From an uncultured Saprospiraceae bacterium (lineage in GTDB: Bacteria > Bacteroidota > Bacteroidia > Chitinophagales > Saprospiraceae), in NCBI GenBank assembly GCA_938041445.1, contig CALISO010000020.1, positions 31,179 to 95,178 of the forward strand: DNA of 64,000 bases. The letters are read 5' to 3'. Numbering within the stretch: position 1 is the stretch's first letter; each line of letters starts with the position of its first letter. A program made the position numbers and the translations under genes. Below, piece after piece: positions 54,815 to 63,756 of the stretch. Under the pieces are notes generated by a model that saw nothing but the letters and a program-made list of their open reading frames with translations, ran no database searches and was not told the DNA's origin.

Positions 54815-56497
54815 ATGTCTGAAGAGAAATATATCCCACTCAATTTTATTGAAGAAATCATAGAAGAAGATTTATCTAATGGGAAGCATGGTGGAAGAAT
54901 TCATACTAGGTTTCCACCTGAGCCAAATGGATATCTTCACATCGGACATGCCAAGGCTATATGTACCAATTTTGAATTAGCTAAGAAGTATGGCGGTAAA
55001 ACAAACCTTAGATTCGATGATACGAACCCGACTACGGAGGAGACAAAGTATGTAGAAGCTATTCAGCGAGACATTAAGTGGCTTGGTTATGAATGGGAAG
55101 GAGAGCCGTTATTCGCATCCGACTACTTTGATGATCTATATCAATATGCTACCAAGTTAATCGAATCTGGAGATGCTTATATTGATGAGTCCACGGCAGA
55201 AGAGATAGCAGAGCAAAAAGGCGTACCTACTTCTCCTGGTAAAGAAAGTCCACACCGTCATAGATCGATAGAAGACAGCCTACGATTGTTTCAAGAGATG
55301 AAGGATGGTAAGCATCCCGACGGATCTATGGTGCTCAGGGCAAAGGTTGATATGACAGCACCCAATATGCACCTACGTGATCCTGTCATCTATAGAGTAA
55401 AGCATCAACATCACCACCGTACAGGAGATAAATGGTGCATTTATCCGATGTATGATTTTGCACATGGACAGTCGGATAGTATAGAGAAGATTACGCATTC
55501 TTTGTGTTCTCTAGAGTTTATTCATCATAGACCATTATATAATTGGTTCATTGAGAAGTTGGGCATATTCCCGTCTAGACAGATAGAATTCGCAAGGATG
55601 AATGTGGCATATATGATCACATCCAAAAGAAGACTTTTAAGATTAGTTGATGAAGGAGTAGTTAGCGACTGGGATGATCCGAGAATGCCGACTATTTCAG
55701 GCTTGAGAAGACTTGGATATCCAGCTAAGGCGTTCAGAGTATTCTGTGATAAAGTTGGTCTAGCCAAAAGAGACAATCTTATAGAAATAGAACTGCTAGA
55801 ATCTTGTGTAAGAGAAGAACTCAATAAAGTCTCTACAAGGATGATGGTCGTAATGGATCCATTAAAACTAACTATAACTAACTATCCTGATGATTATGTC
55901 GAGATGGTAGACGTAGACAACAATCCAGAACAAGAAGACGCTGGTAAGAGGAAGGTTCCATTCAGTAAGCACCTGTATATAGAGCAAGGTGATTTTATGG
56001 TTGATGCACCGAAGAAGTTCTTTAGACTAGGCCCAGAAAAGACAGTCAGACTTAAGAATGGCTATATCATCACTCATAGAGATCATACAATTGATGCAGA
56101 TGGGAATGTCACTGAAGTTTTTGTGGAGTATTATCCAGAGAGCAAGAGTGGGAGCGATACTTCAGGAATCAAGGCAAAAGGTGTCTTGCATTGGGTATCT
56201 AGAGAACAAGCAGTCAGTATTGATACAATTAGTTACGATCGACTATTCACCGACCCAACACCGCTTGGACACGAGGGAAAGGATATGATGGACTTTGTCA
56301 ATAAAGATTCGAAGCACATAGATTCAAAGGCACTCGCAGAGCCGCATATTCTAGAAGTGGGAGATAGTGAGCACCTTCAATTTATGAGAAAGGGTTATTA
56401 TATCAAAGATCAATCTTCAACCACTGAGAAGCTAGTTTTTAATAAAACGATCAGTCTGAAAGATTCTTGGGGTAAGGCCCAAAAGAAGATGAAATAG
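54815..56497 (+). CDS. glnS: Glutaminyl-tRNA synthetase
   Basis: A 560-residue class I synthetase that directly charges tRNA-Gln. Signature motifs are RFPPEPNGYLHIGHAKAIC (HIGH at 42-45), RFDDTNPTTEETKYVEAI, and a KMSKS equivalent near MITSKRRLLRLV (about 268). The C-terminal beta-barrel anticodon domain is complete (SKSGSDTSGIKAKGVLHWV). Presence of glnS shows that Gln-tRNA is made directly in this organism. It ends 24 bases before the stop of the convergent porT gene. Confidence 0.96.
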   Translation: MSEEKYIPLNFIEEIIEEDLSNGKHGGRIHTRFPPEPNGYLHIGHAKAICTNFELAKKYGGKTNLRFDDTNPTTEETKYVEAIQRDIKWLGYEWEGEPLFASDYFDDLYQYATKLIESGDAYIDESTAEEIAEQKGVPTSPGKESPHRHRSIEDSLRLFQEMKDGKHPDGSMVLRAKVDMTAPNMHLRDPVIYRVKHQHHHRTGDKWCIYPMYDFAHGQSDSIEKITHSLCSLEFIHHRPLYNWFIEKLGIFPSRQIEFARMNVAYMITSKRRLLRLVDEGVVSDWDDPRMPTISGLRRLGYPAKAFRVFCDKVGLAKRDNLIEIELLESCVREELNKVSTRMMVVMDPLKLTITNYPDDYVEMVDVDNNPEQEDAGKRKVPFSKHLYIEQGDFMVDAPKKFFRLGPEKTVRLKNGYIITHRDHTIDADGNVTEVFVEYYPESKSGSDTSGIKAKGVLHWVSREQAVSIDTISYDRLFTDPTPLGHEGKDMMDFVNKDSKHIDSKALAEPHILEVGDSEHLQFMRKGYYIKDQSSTTEKLVFNKTISLKDSWGKAQKKMK

Positions 56498-56520
56498 AGG
56501 TGTGTAACTATCCGGATATA

Positions 56521-57249
56521 CTATCCTTCAAAGTGAAAGGATATCTGGAGAACTCTACTAAGCAATTGGTCCAAGACCGCAGACTCATTGAGGTCTCTCT
56601 TAAAGATGTGAATGTTTCCTACTCCTTGCGAGACTTTTATCTCAGGGCTGAGGATGAAGTATGGGAAGAAAAACTGCATGCCTGCTCCTAGCTCTAGTGA
56701 AAAGTCATGCGGTGATATCTGTACCAAATCAACAGCATCAACGGCGGTTATCTTACTATTAGAACTCACATCATAGGAATATTTAACACCACCGATGACA
56801 AAAAGTCGCTTGTCTCTGTAAGGTGCAGATTTGAATCGAAGTAACATTGGAAACTCCAAGTTGACAGATTCTATTGATTTGTTGTAAGTCCGTGTATCAC
56901 TTTCATAGGTCAGTTCCCGGAAAAGAAAGGCAAATCCAGGGAGGAATCGAAAATCAAAATATTCACCAATTTTGATATTACCAATAAGATTCACAGCATA
57001 TCCTGCCATCGGTCTACTCTCCACAACATTGATACTATCGTTAAGCATAAACTGGCTTGACCTATCTACTCTGAAACTGGCAATAGTTGTACCCAACGGG
57101 CTAATACCGAAGTAATAGTTTTTCTTCTGAAAGTCTTTGTAATTAAAGTTGTCCTTCGCTGTAATCTGAGCTGATATATGTGATGCGAGAAGCATCCCAA
57201 TCATAAAGAGAAAAACAGAAATTATTTTTGAGCGAAGTATATTGTGCAT
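56521..57249 (-). CDS. porT: PorT family type IX secretion protein
   Basis: A 242-residue outer-membrane barrel protein from the ATG at 57249 (an ATG at 57273 would add eight residues). It has a signal peptide (IISVFLFMIGMLLASHISAQ), then YYFGISPLGTTIASFRVDRS, AGYAVNLIGNIKIGEYFDFRFLPGFAF and a terminal LQISFHFEG. PorT is needed for T9SS function in Porphyromonas. The ubiE-porT order is typical of Bacteroidota; here the two overlap by 28 bases. Confidence 0.88.
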   Translation of the reverse strand: MHNILRSKIISVFLFMIGMLLASHISAQITAKDNFNYKDFQKKNYYFGISPLGTTIASFRVDRSSQFMLNDSINVVESRPMAGYAVNLIGNIKIGEYFDFRFLPGFAFLFRELTYESDTRTYNKSIESVNLEFPMLLRFKSAPYRDKRLFVIGGVKYSYDVSSNSKITAVDAVDLVQISPHDFSLELGAGMQFFFPYFILSPEIKVSQGVGNIHIFKRDLNESAVLDQLLSRVLQISFHFEG

Positions 57250-57953
57250 ATGCCTAATGTCAGCGGTTTCCATGTTACTTGTTTAAACCCGATTTCCTTT
57301 AGAATTATTGCAAAGTCATCGTAATCAGGAAAAACTTGTACCGATTCGTAAAGGTACTTATATGCTGCTGGATCTTTTGAAGTCAATTTCCCTATGAATG
57401 GAAGGATATTTTTGAAGTAAAAGTTGAATATTTGCTTAAATGGAAATATTGTTGGCTTGGAGAATTCTAATACGACTAATGACCCGTTAGGATTGATCAC
57501 TCTATAGATTTCAGATAGTCCTTGTTTTAGATTGCCAAAGTTTCTCACACCAAACGATACAGTGACAGCGTCAAAAGATTGATCTTCAAATCTCAAATTT
57601 TCTGAATCTCCTACTTCTGGAAAGATAATGTGTTCAAGACCTTTCTTATTCATTTTCTTTTTGGCGAGTTCTATCATATTGGGTGATAGGTCCAATGCGA
57701 TAATAGAATCAAGATCTAACTGTTTATTAGCTTCTACAGCTACATCTCCCGTGCCTGTAGCGATATCAAGCATAGTCTTAGGATTTTTGTCCTTGAGTTT
57801 GCTAATTGCTTTTCTTCGCCATCTCGTATCAGTATTAAGAGAAAGTACGCCATTAAGAAGGTCGTAAACTGGAGCAATCTTGTCAAACATAGTTCTGACT
57901 TGATCTTTCTTATTTGCTTGACTCGATTCGTAAGGTGTAACCTTTGTTCCCAT
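57222..57953 (-). CDS. ubiE: Demethylmenaquinone/ubiquinone methyltransferase
   Basis: A 243-residue SAM-dependent methyltransferase for the last step of menaquinone synthesis. Family features are RTMFDKIAPVYDLLNGVLSLNTDTRWRRKAI, the SAM motif LDIATGTGDVAVEA, and VSFGVRNFGNLKQGLSEIYRVINPNGSLVVLEFSKP. In Bacteroidota it acts on demethylmenaquinone (MenG role). The gene is followed by and overlaps porT. Confidence 0.94.
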   Translation of the reverse strand: MGTKVTPYESSQANKKDQVRTMFDKIAPVYDLLNGVLSLNTDTRWRRKAISKLKDKNPKTMLDIATGTGDVAVEANKQLDLDSIIALDLSPNMIELAKKKMNKKGLEHIIFPEVGDSENLRFEDQSFDAVTVSFGVRNFGNLKQGLSEIYRVINPNGSLVVLEFSKPTIFPFKQIFNFYFKNILPFIGKLTSKDPAAYKYLYESVQVFPDYDDFAIILKEIGFKQVTWKPLTLGICTIYFAQK

Positions 57954-58106
57954 AGGGTTTAGTGGTTTATTAGATTGATTGGCAAAGATGCCTATCTTAT
58001 TGGCATAATTCTACAATATAGAATAAAGAATATCCGACCCAATATTGTTTAGCATTCTGTCGGCTTGCTTGATAAATGTGTTCTTTATTTATGAATATCA
58101 TAAAAC

Positions 58107-58125
58107 AACGTTAAGAATCAACGTT
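58107..58125. repeat. Pair of AACGTT palindromes upstream of the second ECF sigma gene
   Basis: AACGTT occurs at 58107-58112 and 58120-58125, spaced 7 bases, in the 269-base region between divergent ubiE and the ECF sigma gene. Self-complementary hexamers in tandem can form an operator for a dimeric regulator, but no regulator gene is evident. The rest of this region shows no gene; TACCATTTG close to the start at 58223 resembles a promoter element with one extra base. Confidence 0.4.
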
Positions 58126-58222
58126 TTAGAACCGAGTAATGGACTTTTTGTAACTTTATGAAGAGTCATAGCAAAGATATTGTACTCGACATACGTAAAT
58201 AATATTAGTACCATTTGTTAGT

Positions 58223-58738
58223 ATGATCAATACCAAGCGTTACAACGATAAAGAACTCTATCTCGAGTGCTACCAAAAGTTTTTTGGTGTCACAATGAGG
58301 TATTGCCGTAATCGTGAAGATGCGATGGAAGTCTTCAATGATGGTATGGTTAAGATTATTAATAATTACAAAGAAGGGAAGATAAACGAAGAGAGCTTTT
58401 TTGGATGGTGTAAGACTGTCATCATTCATACAGCAATTGACTTCTTGAGGAAAAAGAAACTTGACATAGTAGAGTTTGACTTTACAGCCGAACGTATGCA
58501 CGGTCGTGAAGGTAATAGTGGTGAACAATCACTATTAAAAGAAGATATTCTCAGAGAAATTCAAAAATTGCCCAATAAGACACGAACAGTATTCAATCTC
58601 TATGTTTTTGAAGGGATGTCTCATAGAGAGATATCTATGGAACTTGAAATCACAGAAGGTACGTCGCACTGGCATGTCAATAATGCTCGAAAGATTATCA
58701 GAGACCTATTGAAAAATTCGATTGCAATAGCGCTATGA
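58223..58738 (+). CDS. ECF sigma-70 factor
   Basis: A 171-residue sigma factor of the ECF class. Region 2 spans about 15-80 (CYQKFFGVTMRYCRNREDAMEVFNDGMVKI, FFGWCKTVIIHTAIDFLRKKK), and region 4 about 112-165 (LPNKTRTVFNLYVFEGMSHREISMELEITEGTSHWHVNNARKII). It overlaps the next gene by four bases (ATGA), indicating translational coupling with a candidate anti-sigma/barrel protein. Confidence 0.92.
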   Translation: MINTKRYNDKELYLECYQKFFGVTMRYCRNREDAMEVFNDGMVKIINNYKEGKINEESFFGWCKTVIIHTAIDFLRKKKLDIVEFDFTAERMHGREGNSGEQSLLKEDILREIQKLPNKTRTVFNLYVFEGMSHREISMELEITEGTSHWHVNNARKIIRDLLKNSIAIAL

Positions 58739-60177
58739 ATAATAAAGAATTTGATCAGTTTCTCAGAAATGAGGTTGACTCCGTCAATTTTGGAGGGGGA
58801 GAACAAGCATGGGAGCAGTTTGCTGCCGCTCAGGTAGATCAACAGATCAAGAGCGAAGTAGAAGCTATTCAGTACCCAGATGGAGAAATGGCTTGGAGGC
58901 AATTCTCAGGACAAGATTCAGGAGAAGGGTCATCGAGAAGACCGTTTGCTTATTGGAAGCCACTAGTTGCTGCCGCAAGTATAGCAATATTAGTGGGAGT
59001 TATGCTGCATCACTCATTGAATGTTGGACCCGACAATCTTCATACTTCTGAAATTGCTACTTCATCAGAGCAGTTAAAAACTGGGAATACCCCAGAAAGA
59101 GACACTGCACCATTTCAGACTGAAACTTCAATAGAAGTTATTGCCGATAACAATGAACAGCTAAATGCTACCATTGCTATACAAGAATCAACAACTGAAA
59201 CGCGACAAATTATTACGCAAGAGCAGACCACATTTGCACAGGCAAATAGCTTATTAAATACTACTGTTAATCATAAGAAGACCTCTTTCCACAGTACTAA
59301 AGCACCTGAATCAATAGTAAGTAATCCTTTAGAGATTATTCAAACAGTTGCTTCAACTAAAGAGAACTTAAATTCTACAACAGAACAAAAGCCAATTATC
59401 ACACCAAATAACAATGCATTGGTTACTTCAGTCAGCTTATTACCAACAATTGGGGTGAGAGAATTGGAGCAATCTATCGCATTTACATCAGTTGAGAAGT
59501 TGTTAGATATACAGCCTGTTAAGAAGAGAAGGTTTAATATTTTTGGTGAACTTGGCATTGGTAACCATCAATCGGGACTCCGATTAATAACTGGTGTTTC
59601 TGTGCCAATGAATTCTTGGAGTGTTGAGACAGGTGTAGGAGTTATGAATAAATCAAATCGACCAATGTTCTTTAGTCATGAAATAGACAGTGACATTTTC
59701 CCTGATTTTGAGGAGTACCACGATTATACATTTATTCAAAAAGTGACGATGATTGTGCCATTACGAATCAAGAAGCGAATCTGGAAAAGACATAATATCA
59801 TTGTTGGTGCTCAGGGTTCTTACAATTTTAGTAATCAGGTAGATATTGAAAGCATTGTCCCTAATACCACTCCTCAGTTTGGAACAGGGACCAGTACGGG
59901 TAGCTTTACACCACAAATTGACTACGGTAAAGAAGTATACAGATATAACAATATCGGTAGTGCCGCTAATGCATATTCTGTAGTGACATCCAAGAGATTG
60001 AATCTTGACATTATTGCCGGTTACGAACTTGACCTGTCTAGAGTGTCGATAGGTGTATCTATGGCCAAGCCTGTATTTTCATCATTTAGTGTGACTGATG
60101 GTGTAGATGGTCCAGTGTTGTTTAATATCCTGGAGAATCCTAATGTCAGCTTATCACTCAAGTATACATTTATCTAA
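58735..60177 (+). CDS. Sigma-linked transmembrane protein with C-terminal beta-barrel-like part
   Basis: A 480-residue protein translated from an ATG inside the stop of the ECF sigma gene. Residues 1-75 are polar and acidic with two similar segments (NFGGGEQAWEQFAAAQ and YPDGEMAWRQFSGQ), probably the cytoplasmic anti-sigma-like part. One transmembrane helix follows near residues 82-98 (LVAAASIAILVGVMLH). A 170-residue Ser/Thr/Gln/Asn-rich linker comes next. From about residue 275 it is rich in alternating beta strands (NIFGELGIGNHQSGLRLITGVSVPM, LNLDIIAGYELDLSRVSIGVSMAKP, PNVSLSLKYTFI) like a PorT-type outer-membrane barrel. A protein reaching from cytoplasm to outer membrane is inferred. No zinc anti-sigma motif is present. 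Confidence 0.75.
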   Translation: MNNKEFDQFLRNEVDSVNFGGGEQAWEQFAAAQVDQQIKSEVEAIQYPDGEMAWRQFSGQDSGEGSSRRPFAYWKPLVAAASIAILVGVMLHHSLNVGPDNLHTSEIATSSEQLKTGNTPERDTAPFQTETSIEVIADNNEQLNATIAIQESTTETRQIITQEQTTFAQANSLLNTTVNHKKTSFHSTKAPESIVSNPLEIIQTVASTKENLNSTTEQKPIITPNNNALVTSVSLLPTIGVRELEQSIAFTSVEKLLDIQPVKKRRFNIFGELGIGNHQSGLRLITGVSVPMNSWSVETGVGVMNKSNRPMFFSHEIDSDIFPDFEEYHDYTFIQKVTMIVPLRIKKRIWKRHNIIVGAQGSYNFSNQVDIESIVPNTTPQFGTGTSTGSFTPQIDYGKEVYRYNNIGSAANAYSVVTSKRLNLDIIAGYELDLSRVSIGVSMAKPVFSSFSVTDGVDGPVLFNILENPNVSLSLKYTFI

Positions 60178-60230
60178 GATCCGTCTGTGGCAAATATTTA
60201 ACGGTTTACATTGAGCAAACTCAGCATAAT

Positions 60231-60263
60231 ATTGGTGCTTTTTCCTTCTTTGAGTTACATTTG
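60231..60263 (+). promoter_or_regulatory. Candidate promoter of rfbB with -33 and -7 elements
   Basis: ATTG (60231-60234), 21 bases, then TACATTTG (60256-60263), an exact -7 consensus with normal spacing. It lies 56 bases upstream of the GTG start. A short perfect hairpin GCCTT-AGAT-AAGGC follows at 60268-60281 within the presumed leader. Confidence 0.6.
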
Positions 60264-60319
60264 TGAAGCCTTAGATAAGGCGAACTAACTCTTTTCTAAT
60301 TCTACATCAATAATACGCA

Positions 60320-61363
60320 GTGAAAAATATCCTAATTACAGGTGGAGCAGGCTTTATTGGAAGTCATGTTGTCAGACACTTTGTGCATAAGTATCCAGAT
60401 TATAAGATTGTTAACCTAGATGCATTAACCTATGCTGGTAATCTTGAAAATTTAACAGATTTAGAGTCTGCTAATAATTATACATTGGTGAAAGTTGACA
60501 TCAATGATGAAGCTGCTGTTAATGCAGTATTCGATAAGTATGATATCACTGATGTTATCCATCTCGCGGCAGAGTCACATGTGGACAGAAGTATTACAGA
60601 TCCACTTATATTTCTCAGAACTAATATTCTTGGTACAGCTAATCTTCTCAATGCTGCAAAGGGTAAGTGGTCAGATTTTGATAAGCACATATTCTATCAC
60701 GTTTCTACTGATGAAGTATACGGGAGTTTAGGAGATACTGGTTTATTTGAAGAGACTACTCCCTACGATCCTAGATCGCCATATTCAGCGTCTAAAGCAA
60801 GTTCTGATCACCTCGTGAGGGCATATCACCATACTTACGGAATGCAGATAAAGATTACTAACTGTTCTAATAATTACGGGCCTTACCAGTTTCCCGAAAA
60901 GTTAATTCCATTGATCATTAATAATATCGTACTGGAGAAGAAGTTGCCAGTTTACGGTGATGGATCTAATGTTAGAGATTGGCTCTATGTCCAGGATCAT
61001 GTGGAAGCTATTGACCTTGTTTTCCACAAAGGAACCAATGGTGAGACATACAATATCGGAGGTAATAATGAAAAGCAAAATCTTGAGCTGGTTCACCTCT
61101 TATGTGATACGGTCGATGCGCAGCTTGGTAGACCAACAGGTGATGCCAAGTCTAGAATAGAATTTGTAACAGACAGACCTGGTCATGATAAGCGATATGC
61201 AATAGATGCATCCAAAATAAAAGCTGAACTAGGTTGGGAACCATTGACGGATGTCGCTACAGGATTAGGAAAGACAGTAGAATGGTATCTAGCTAATGGT
61301 GAATGGCTCAATCGTGTGACAAGTGGTGACTATAAAAAGTACTATGAAGTACACTACGGATAA
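60320..61363 (+). CDS. rfbB: dTDP-glucose 4,6-dehydratase
   Basis: A 347-residue short-chain dehydrogenase/reductase that converts dTDP-glucose to dTDP-4-keto-6-deoxyglucose. The NAD-binding motif is TGGAGFIGS near residues 7-15; STDEVYG near 133 and Y155-x3-K159 (YSASKASSD) form the catalytic site; and NCSNNYGPYQFPEKLIPLIINNI is a family signature. The start is a GTG at 60320. It is followed by rfbA, 45 bases later, so the first two steps of dTDP-rhamnose synthesis are adjacent (in inverse order of the pathway). Confidence 0.95.
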   Translation: MKNILITGGAGFIGSHVVRHFVHKYPDYKIVNLDALTYAGNLENLTDLESANNYTLVKVDINDEAAVNAVFDKYDITDVIHLAAESHVDRSITDPLIFLRTNILGTANLLNAAKGKWSDFDKHIFYHVSTDEVYGSLGDTGLFEETTPYDPRSPYSASKASSDHLVRAYHHTYGMQIKITNCSNNYGPYQFPEKLIPLIINNIVLEKKLPVYGDGSNVRDWLYVQDHVEAIDLVFHKGTNGETYNIGGNNEKQNLELVHLLCDTVDAQLGRPTGDAKSRIEFVTDRPGHDKRYAIDASKIKAELGWEPLTDVATGLGKTVEWYLANGEWLNRVTSGDYKKYYEVHYG

Positions 61364-61408
61364 GCATCAGATTTTTACATTTTCATCTCAATTATACAGT
61401 AAAGTACT

Positions 61409-62281
61409 ATGAAAGGAATTATACTCTCAGGCGGTATGGGTACACGTTTGTATCCTTTGACACTATCAATCAGCAAGCAGCTAATGCCAGTGTACGATAA
61501 GCCAATGATTTACTACCCGTTATCAACGTTGATGCTGGCAGGTATCAAAGATATTTTGATCATTTCAACTCCGCAACATACACCACTATTTGAGGATCTC
61601 CTCGGGGATGGATCTGAGATAGGATGTAATATCGAGTATAAAGTCCAACACGATCCTAATGGCCTTGCTCAAGCGTTTGTTTTGGGTGAAGAGTTTGTAG
61701 GAGATGATGATGCTTGCCTAATTCTGGGTGACAATATTTTCCACGGAAATGGATTAAGTGAACTTATACAATCATGTAAGAAGCCAGATGGCGGGATTGT
61801 ATTCGCGTATCCAGTGACTGATCCAGAACGGTATGGGGTTGTTGATTTTAATTCAGAAGGTAAGGTATTAAGTATCGAAGAAAAGCCATCTGAACCAAAG
61901 AGTAACTATGCCGTGCCTGGTCTCTATTTTTATGATAATAGCGTCATAAACGTTGCTAAAAACCTAGCTCCAAGTGCAAGAGGTGAGTATGAGATCACTG
62001 ATGTAAATAAAATTTATCTAGAGAAAGGAAAGCTAGAAGTAAGGGTGATGAGTAGAGGATATGCTTGGTTAGATACTGGGACACATGACTCACTACTTGA
62101 TGCTGCTAACTTCATTGCAGTCATAGAAAAGCGACAAGGCCTAAAGGTTGGTTGCATAGAAGAGATTGCTTGGAAGATGGGATTCATCGATGATGCACAA
62201 ATGAAGAAACTAGCTAAGAAATATAGCAAGAGTGGATATGGTGAATATCTTGATAGAATTATGCAAGAGCAACATAGCTAA
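61409..62281 (+). CDS. rfbA: Glucose-1-phosphate thymidylyltransferase
   Basis: A 290-residue nucleotidyltransferase that makes dTDP-glucose from glucose-1-phosphate and dTTP. The N-terminal signature [52 protein letters not shown] and the C-terminal [16 protein letters not shown] are intact, and the length is normal. rfbC and rfbD are not visible in the window. Confidence 0.95.
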   Translation: MKGIILSGGMGTRLYPLTLSISKQLMPVYDKPMIYYPLSTLMLAGIKDILIISTPQHTPLFEDLLGDGSEIGCNIEYKVQHDPNGLAQAFVLGEEFVGDDDACLILGDNIFHGNGLSELIQSCKKPDGGIVFAYPVTDPERYGVVDFNSEGKVLSIEEKPSEPKSNYAVPGLYFYDNSVINVAKNLAPSARGEYEITDVNKIYLEKGKLEVRVMSRGYAWLDTGTHDSLLDAANFIAVIEKRQGLKVGCIEEIAWKMGFIDDAQMKKLAKKYSKSGYGEYLDRIMQEQHS

Positions 62282-62394
62282 TTGATGGATTCATTTTGCC
62301 CACTTCACATAACTTATTCGCATAGTTGAACACATCTAAGATGTCCTCGTTTGAATGTGTAAGATTTTAATCAAACCTAAATACACTTACAATA

Positions 62395-62745
62395 ATGAAA
62401 GATATCGGTTACATACTCAATAGCTGCAACACGTGTCAACGCATTGTCAAAGAAGTCAATTGGCAAGGTGACCTCGTCAATATCAAGGAGCAAAACATCG
62501 ATGCTAAGACATTAGATTTTATTGCGAAGCAATCTGGAGGATACGAACAAGTATTCAGTCGAAGAGCAATGAAATATAGATCACAAGGGCTCAACGAGAT
62601 GACTCTCACTGAGAAAGATTATCGGAAGTATATCTTAGAAGAGTACACATTCCTTAAGCGTCCAGTCTTTATAGTTGATAATGTGGCATATGTCGGCAAC
62701 ACCAAAGCTGTAGTTGCATCTCTCAAGGAAAAGTTGGAATCCTAA
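62395..62745 (+). CDS. ArsC/Spx-like thioredoxin-fold protein
   Basis: A 116-residue protein with a glutaredoxin-like N-terminus GYILNSCNTCQRIVKEVNW (CxxC at 10 and 13), and a helical C-terminal part typical of the ArsC/Spx family (KQSGGYEQVFSRRAMKYRSQGLNEMTLTEKDYRKYI, KRPVFIVDNVAYVGNTKAVVASL). The RP-V pattern KRPVFIVDN fits the family. Whether it reduces arsenate or acts as a regulator is not known. It lies 20 bases upstream of hemF. Confidence 0.85.
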   Translation: MKDIGYILNSCNTCQRIVKEVNWQGDLVNIKEQNIDAKTLDFIAKQSGGYEQVFSRRAMKYRSQGLNEMTLTEKDYRKYILEEYTFLKRPVFIVDNVAYVGNTKAVVASLKEKLES

Positions 62746-62765
62746 TCTACAAATAGTCAATACAT

Positions 62766-63683
62766 TTGGAATCAAAGAAAGAAATAGTCATTGATTGGTT
62801 CAAGGGTCTTCAGGATTCTATCTGCGAGAGCCTTGAAGAAATGGATGGGGCTAAGTTCCATGAGGACTTATGGGAAAGAGAAGAGGGTGGTGGAGGACGT
62901 ACTCGTATTATACGTGGCTCATTGATAGAGAAAGGAGGTGTTAACTTTTCCGCAGTACATGGCACAATGCCAGCGAAGATTGCAAGTCATCTTGGACTAG
63001 AGGAGAACCAATTTCTTGCAACAGGAGTGTCTATAGTCTTACATGCCAATAGTCCACATATCCCAATTATCCATATGAATGTCAGATACTTCGAAACAGA
63101 TCAAGGCGATTGGTGGTTCGGTGGAGGCATTGACGTCACACCACACTATGTGATAGAAGAACAAGCAACAATGTTTCATCAACATCTGAAATCTGTTTGT
63201 GACAAGCATCACCCAGAGTATTATCACAAATACAAAGAATGGGCAGACAATTACTTTTATATCAAACACAGAAATGAAACAAGGGGAATTGGAGGGATTT
63301 TCTTCGATCGACTCAATCAAGATGTGAATACTCTAGAAAACAATCATGCATTTGTCAAGGATGTAGGGTCTGCCTTTGTTCCGATCTACAAGAAGTTAGT
63401 TGCTGCGAATAAAGACAAAGAGGTAACAAAGGAAGATCAATCTTGGCAGTCAATACGACGAGGAAGGTATGTGGAGTTTAATCTCGTTTGGGATAGGGGC
63501 ACCAAGTTTGGTTTGGATACCAACGGTAGGACTGAATCTATCTTAATGAGTCTTCCCCCAGTAGCTGAGTGGCACTATGCTTATGATCCTAAGGAGAATC
63601 ACAAAGCACTTAAGACCCAATCTCTATTGAGAAAAGGAATTGATTGGATCAACTTTAATGAAAAGTCTCTCTCAGAGAATTGA
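62766..63683 (+). CDS. hemF: Coproporphyrinogen III oxidase, aerobic
   Basis: A 305-residue oxygen-dependent enzyme of heme synthesis that decarboxylates coproporphyrinogen III to protoporphyrinogen IX. Family signatures are EREEGGGGRTRII, KGGVNFSAVHGTMP, FATGVSIVLHANSPHIPIIHMNVRYFE (seen as LATGVSIVLHAN), WWFGGGIDVTPHYV, and GRYVEFNLVWDRGTKFGL. The start is a TTG at 62766. Oxygen dependence indicates an aerobic lifestyle. It follows the ArsC-like gene by 20 bases. Confidence 0.95.
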   Translation: MESKKEIVIDWFKGLQDSICESLEEMDGAKFHEDLWEREEGGGGRTRIIRGSLIEKGGVNFSAVHGTMPAKIASHLGLEENQFLATGVSIVLHANSPHIPIIHMNVRYFETDQGDWWFGGGIDVTPHYVIEEQATMFHQHLKSVCDKHHPEYYHKYKEWADNYFYIKHRNETRGIGGIFFDRLNQDVNTLENNHAFVKDVGSAFVPIYKKLVAANKDKEVTKEDQSWQSIRRGRYVEFNLVWDRGTKFGLDTNGRTESILMSLPPVAEWHYAYDPKENHKALKTQSLLRKGIDWINFNEKSLSEN

Positions 63684-63756
63684 AGAGTTAAGGACTTGAT
63701 GTAAAAAGTTAGAGTTGATCTGAGTAATAAGATCACTTTTATCATAAAACAACGCG

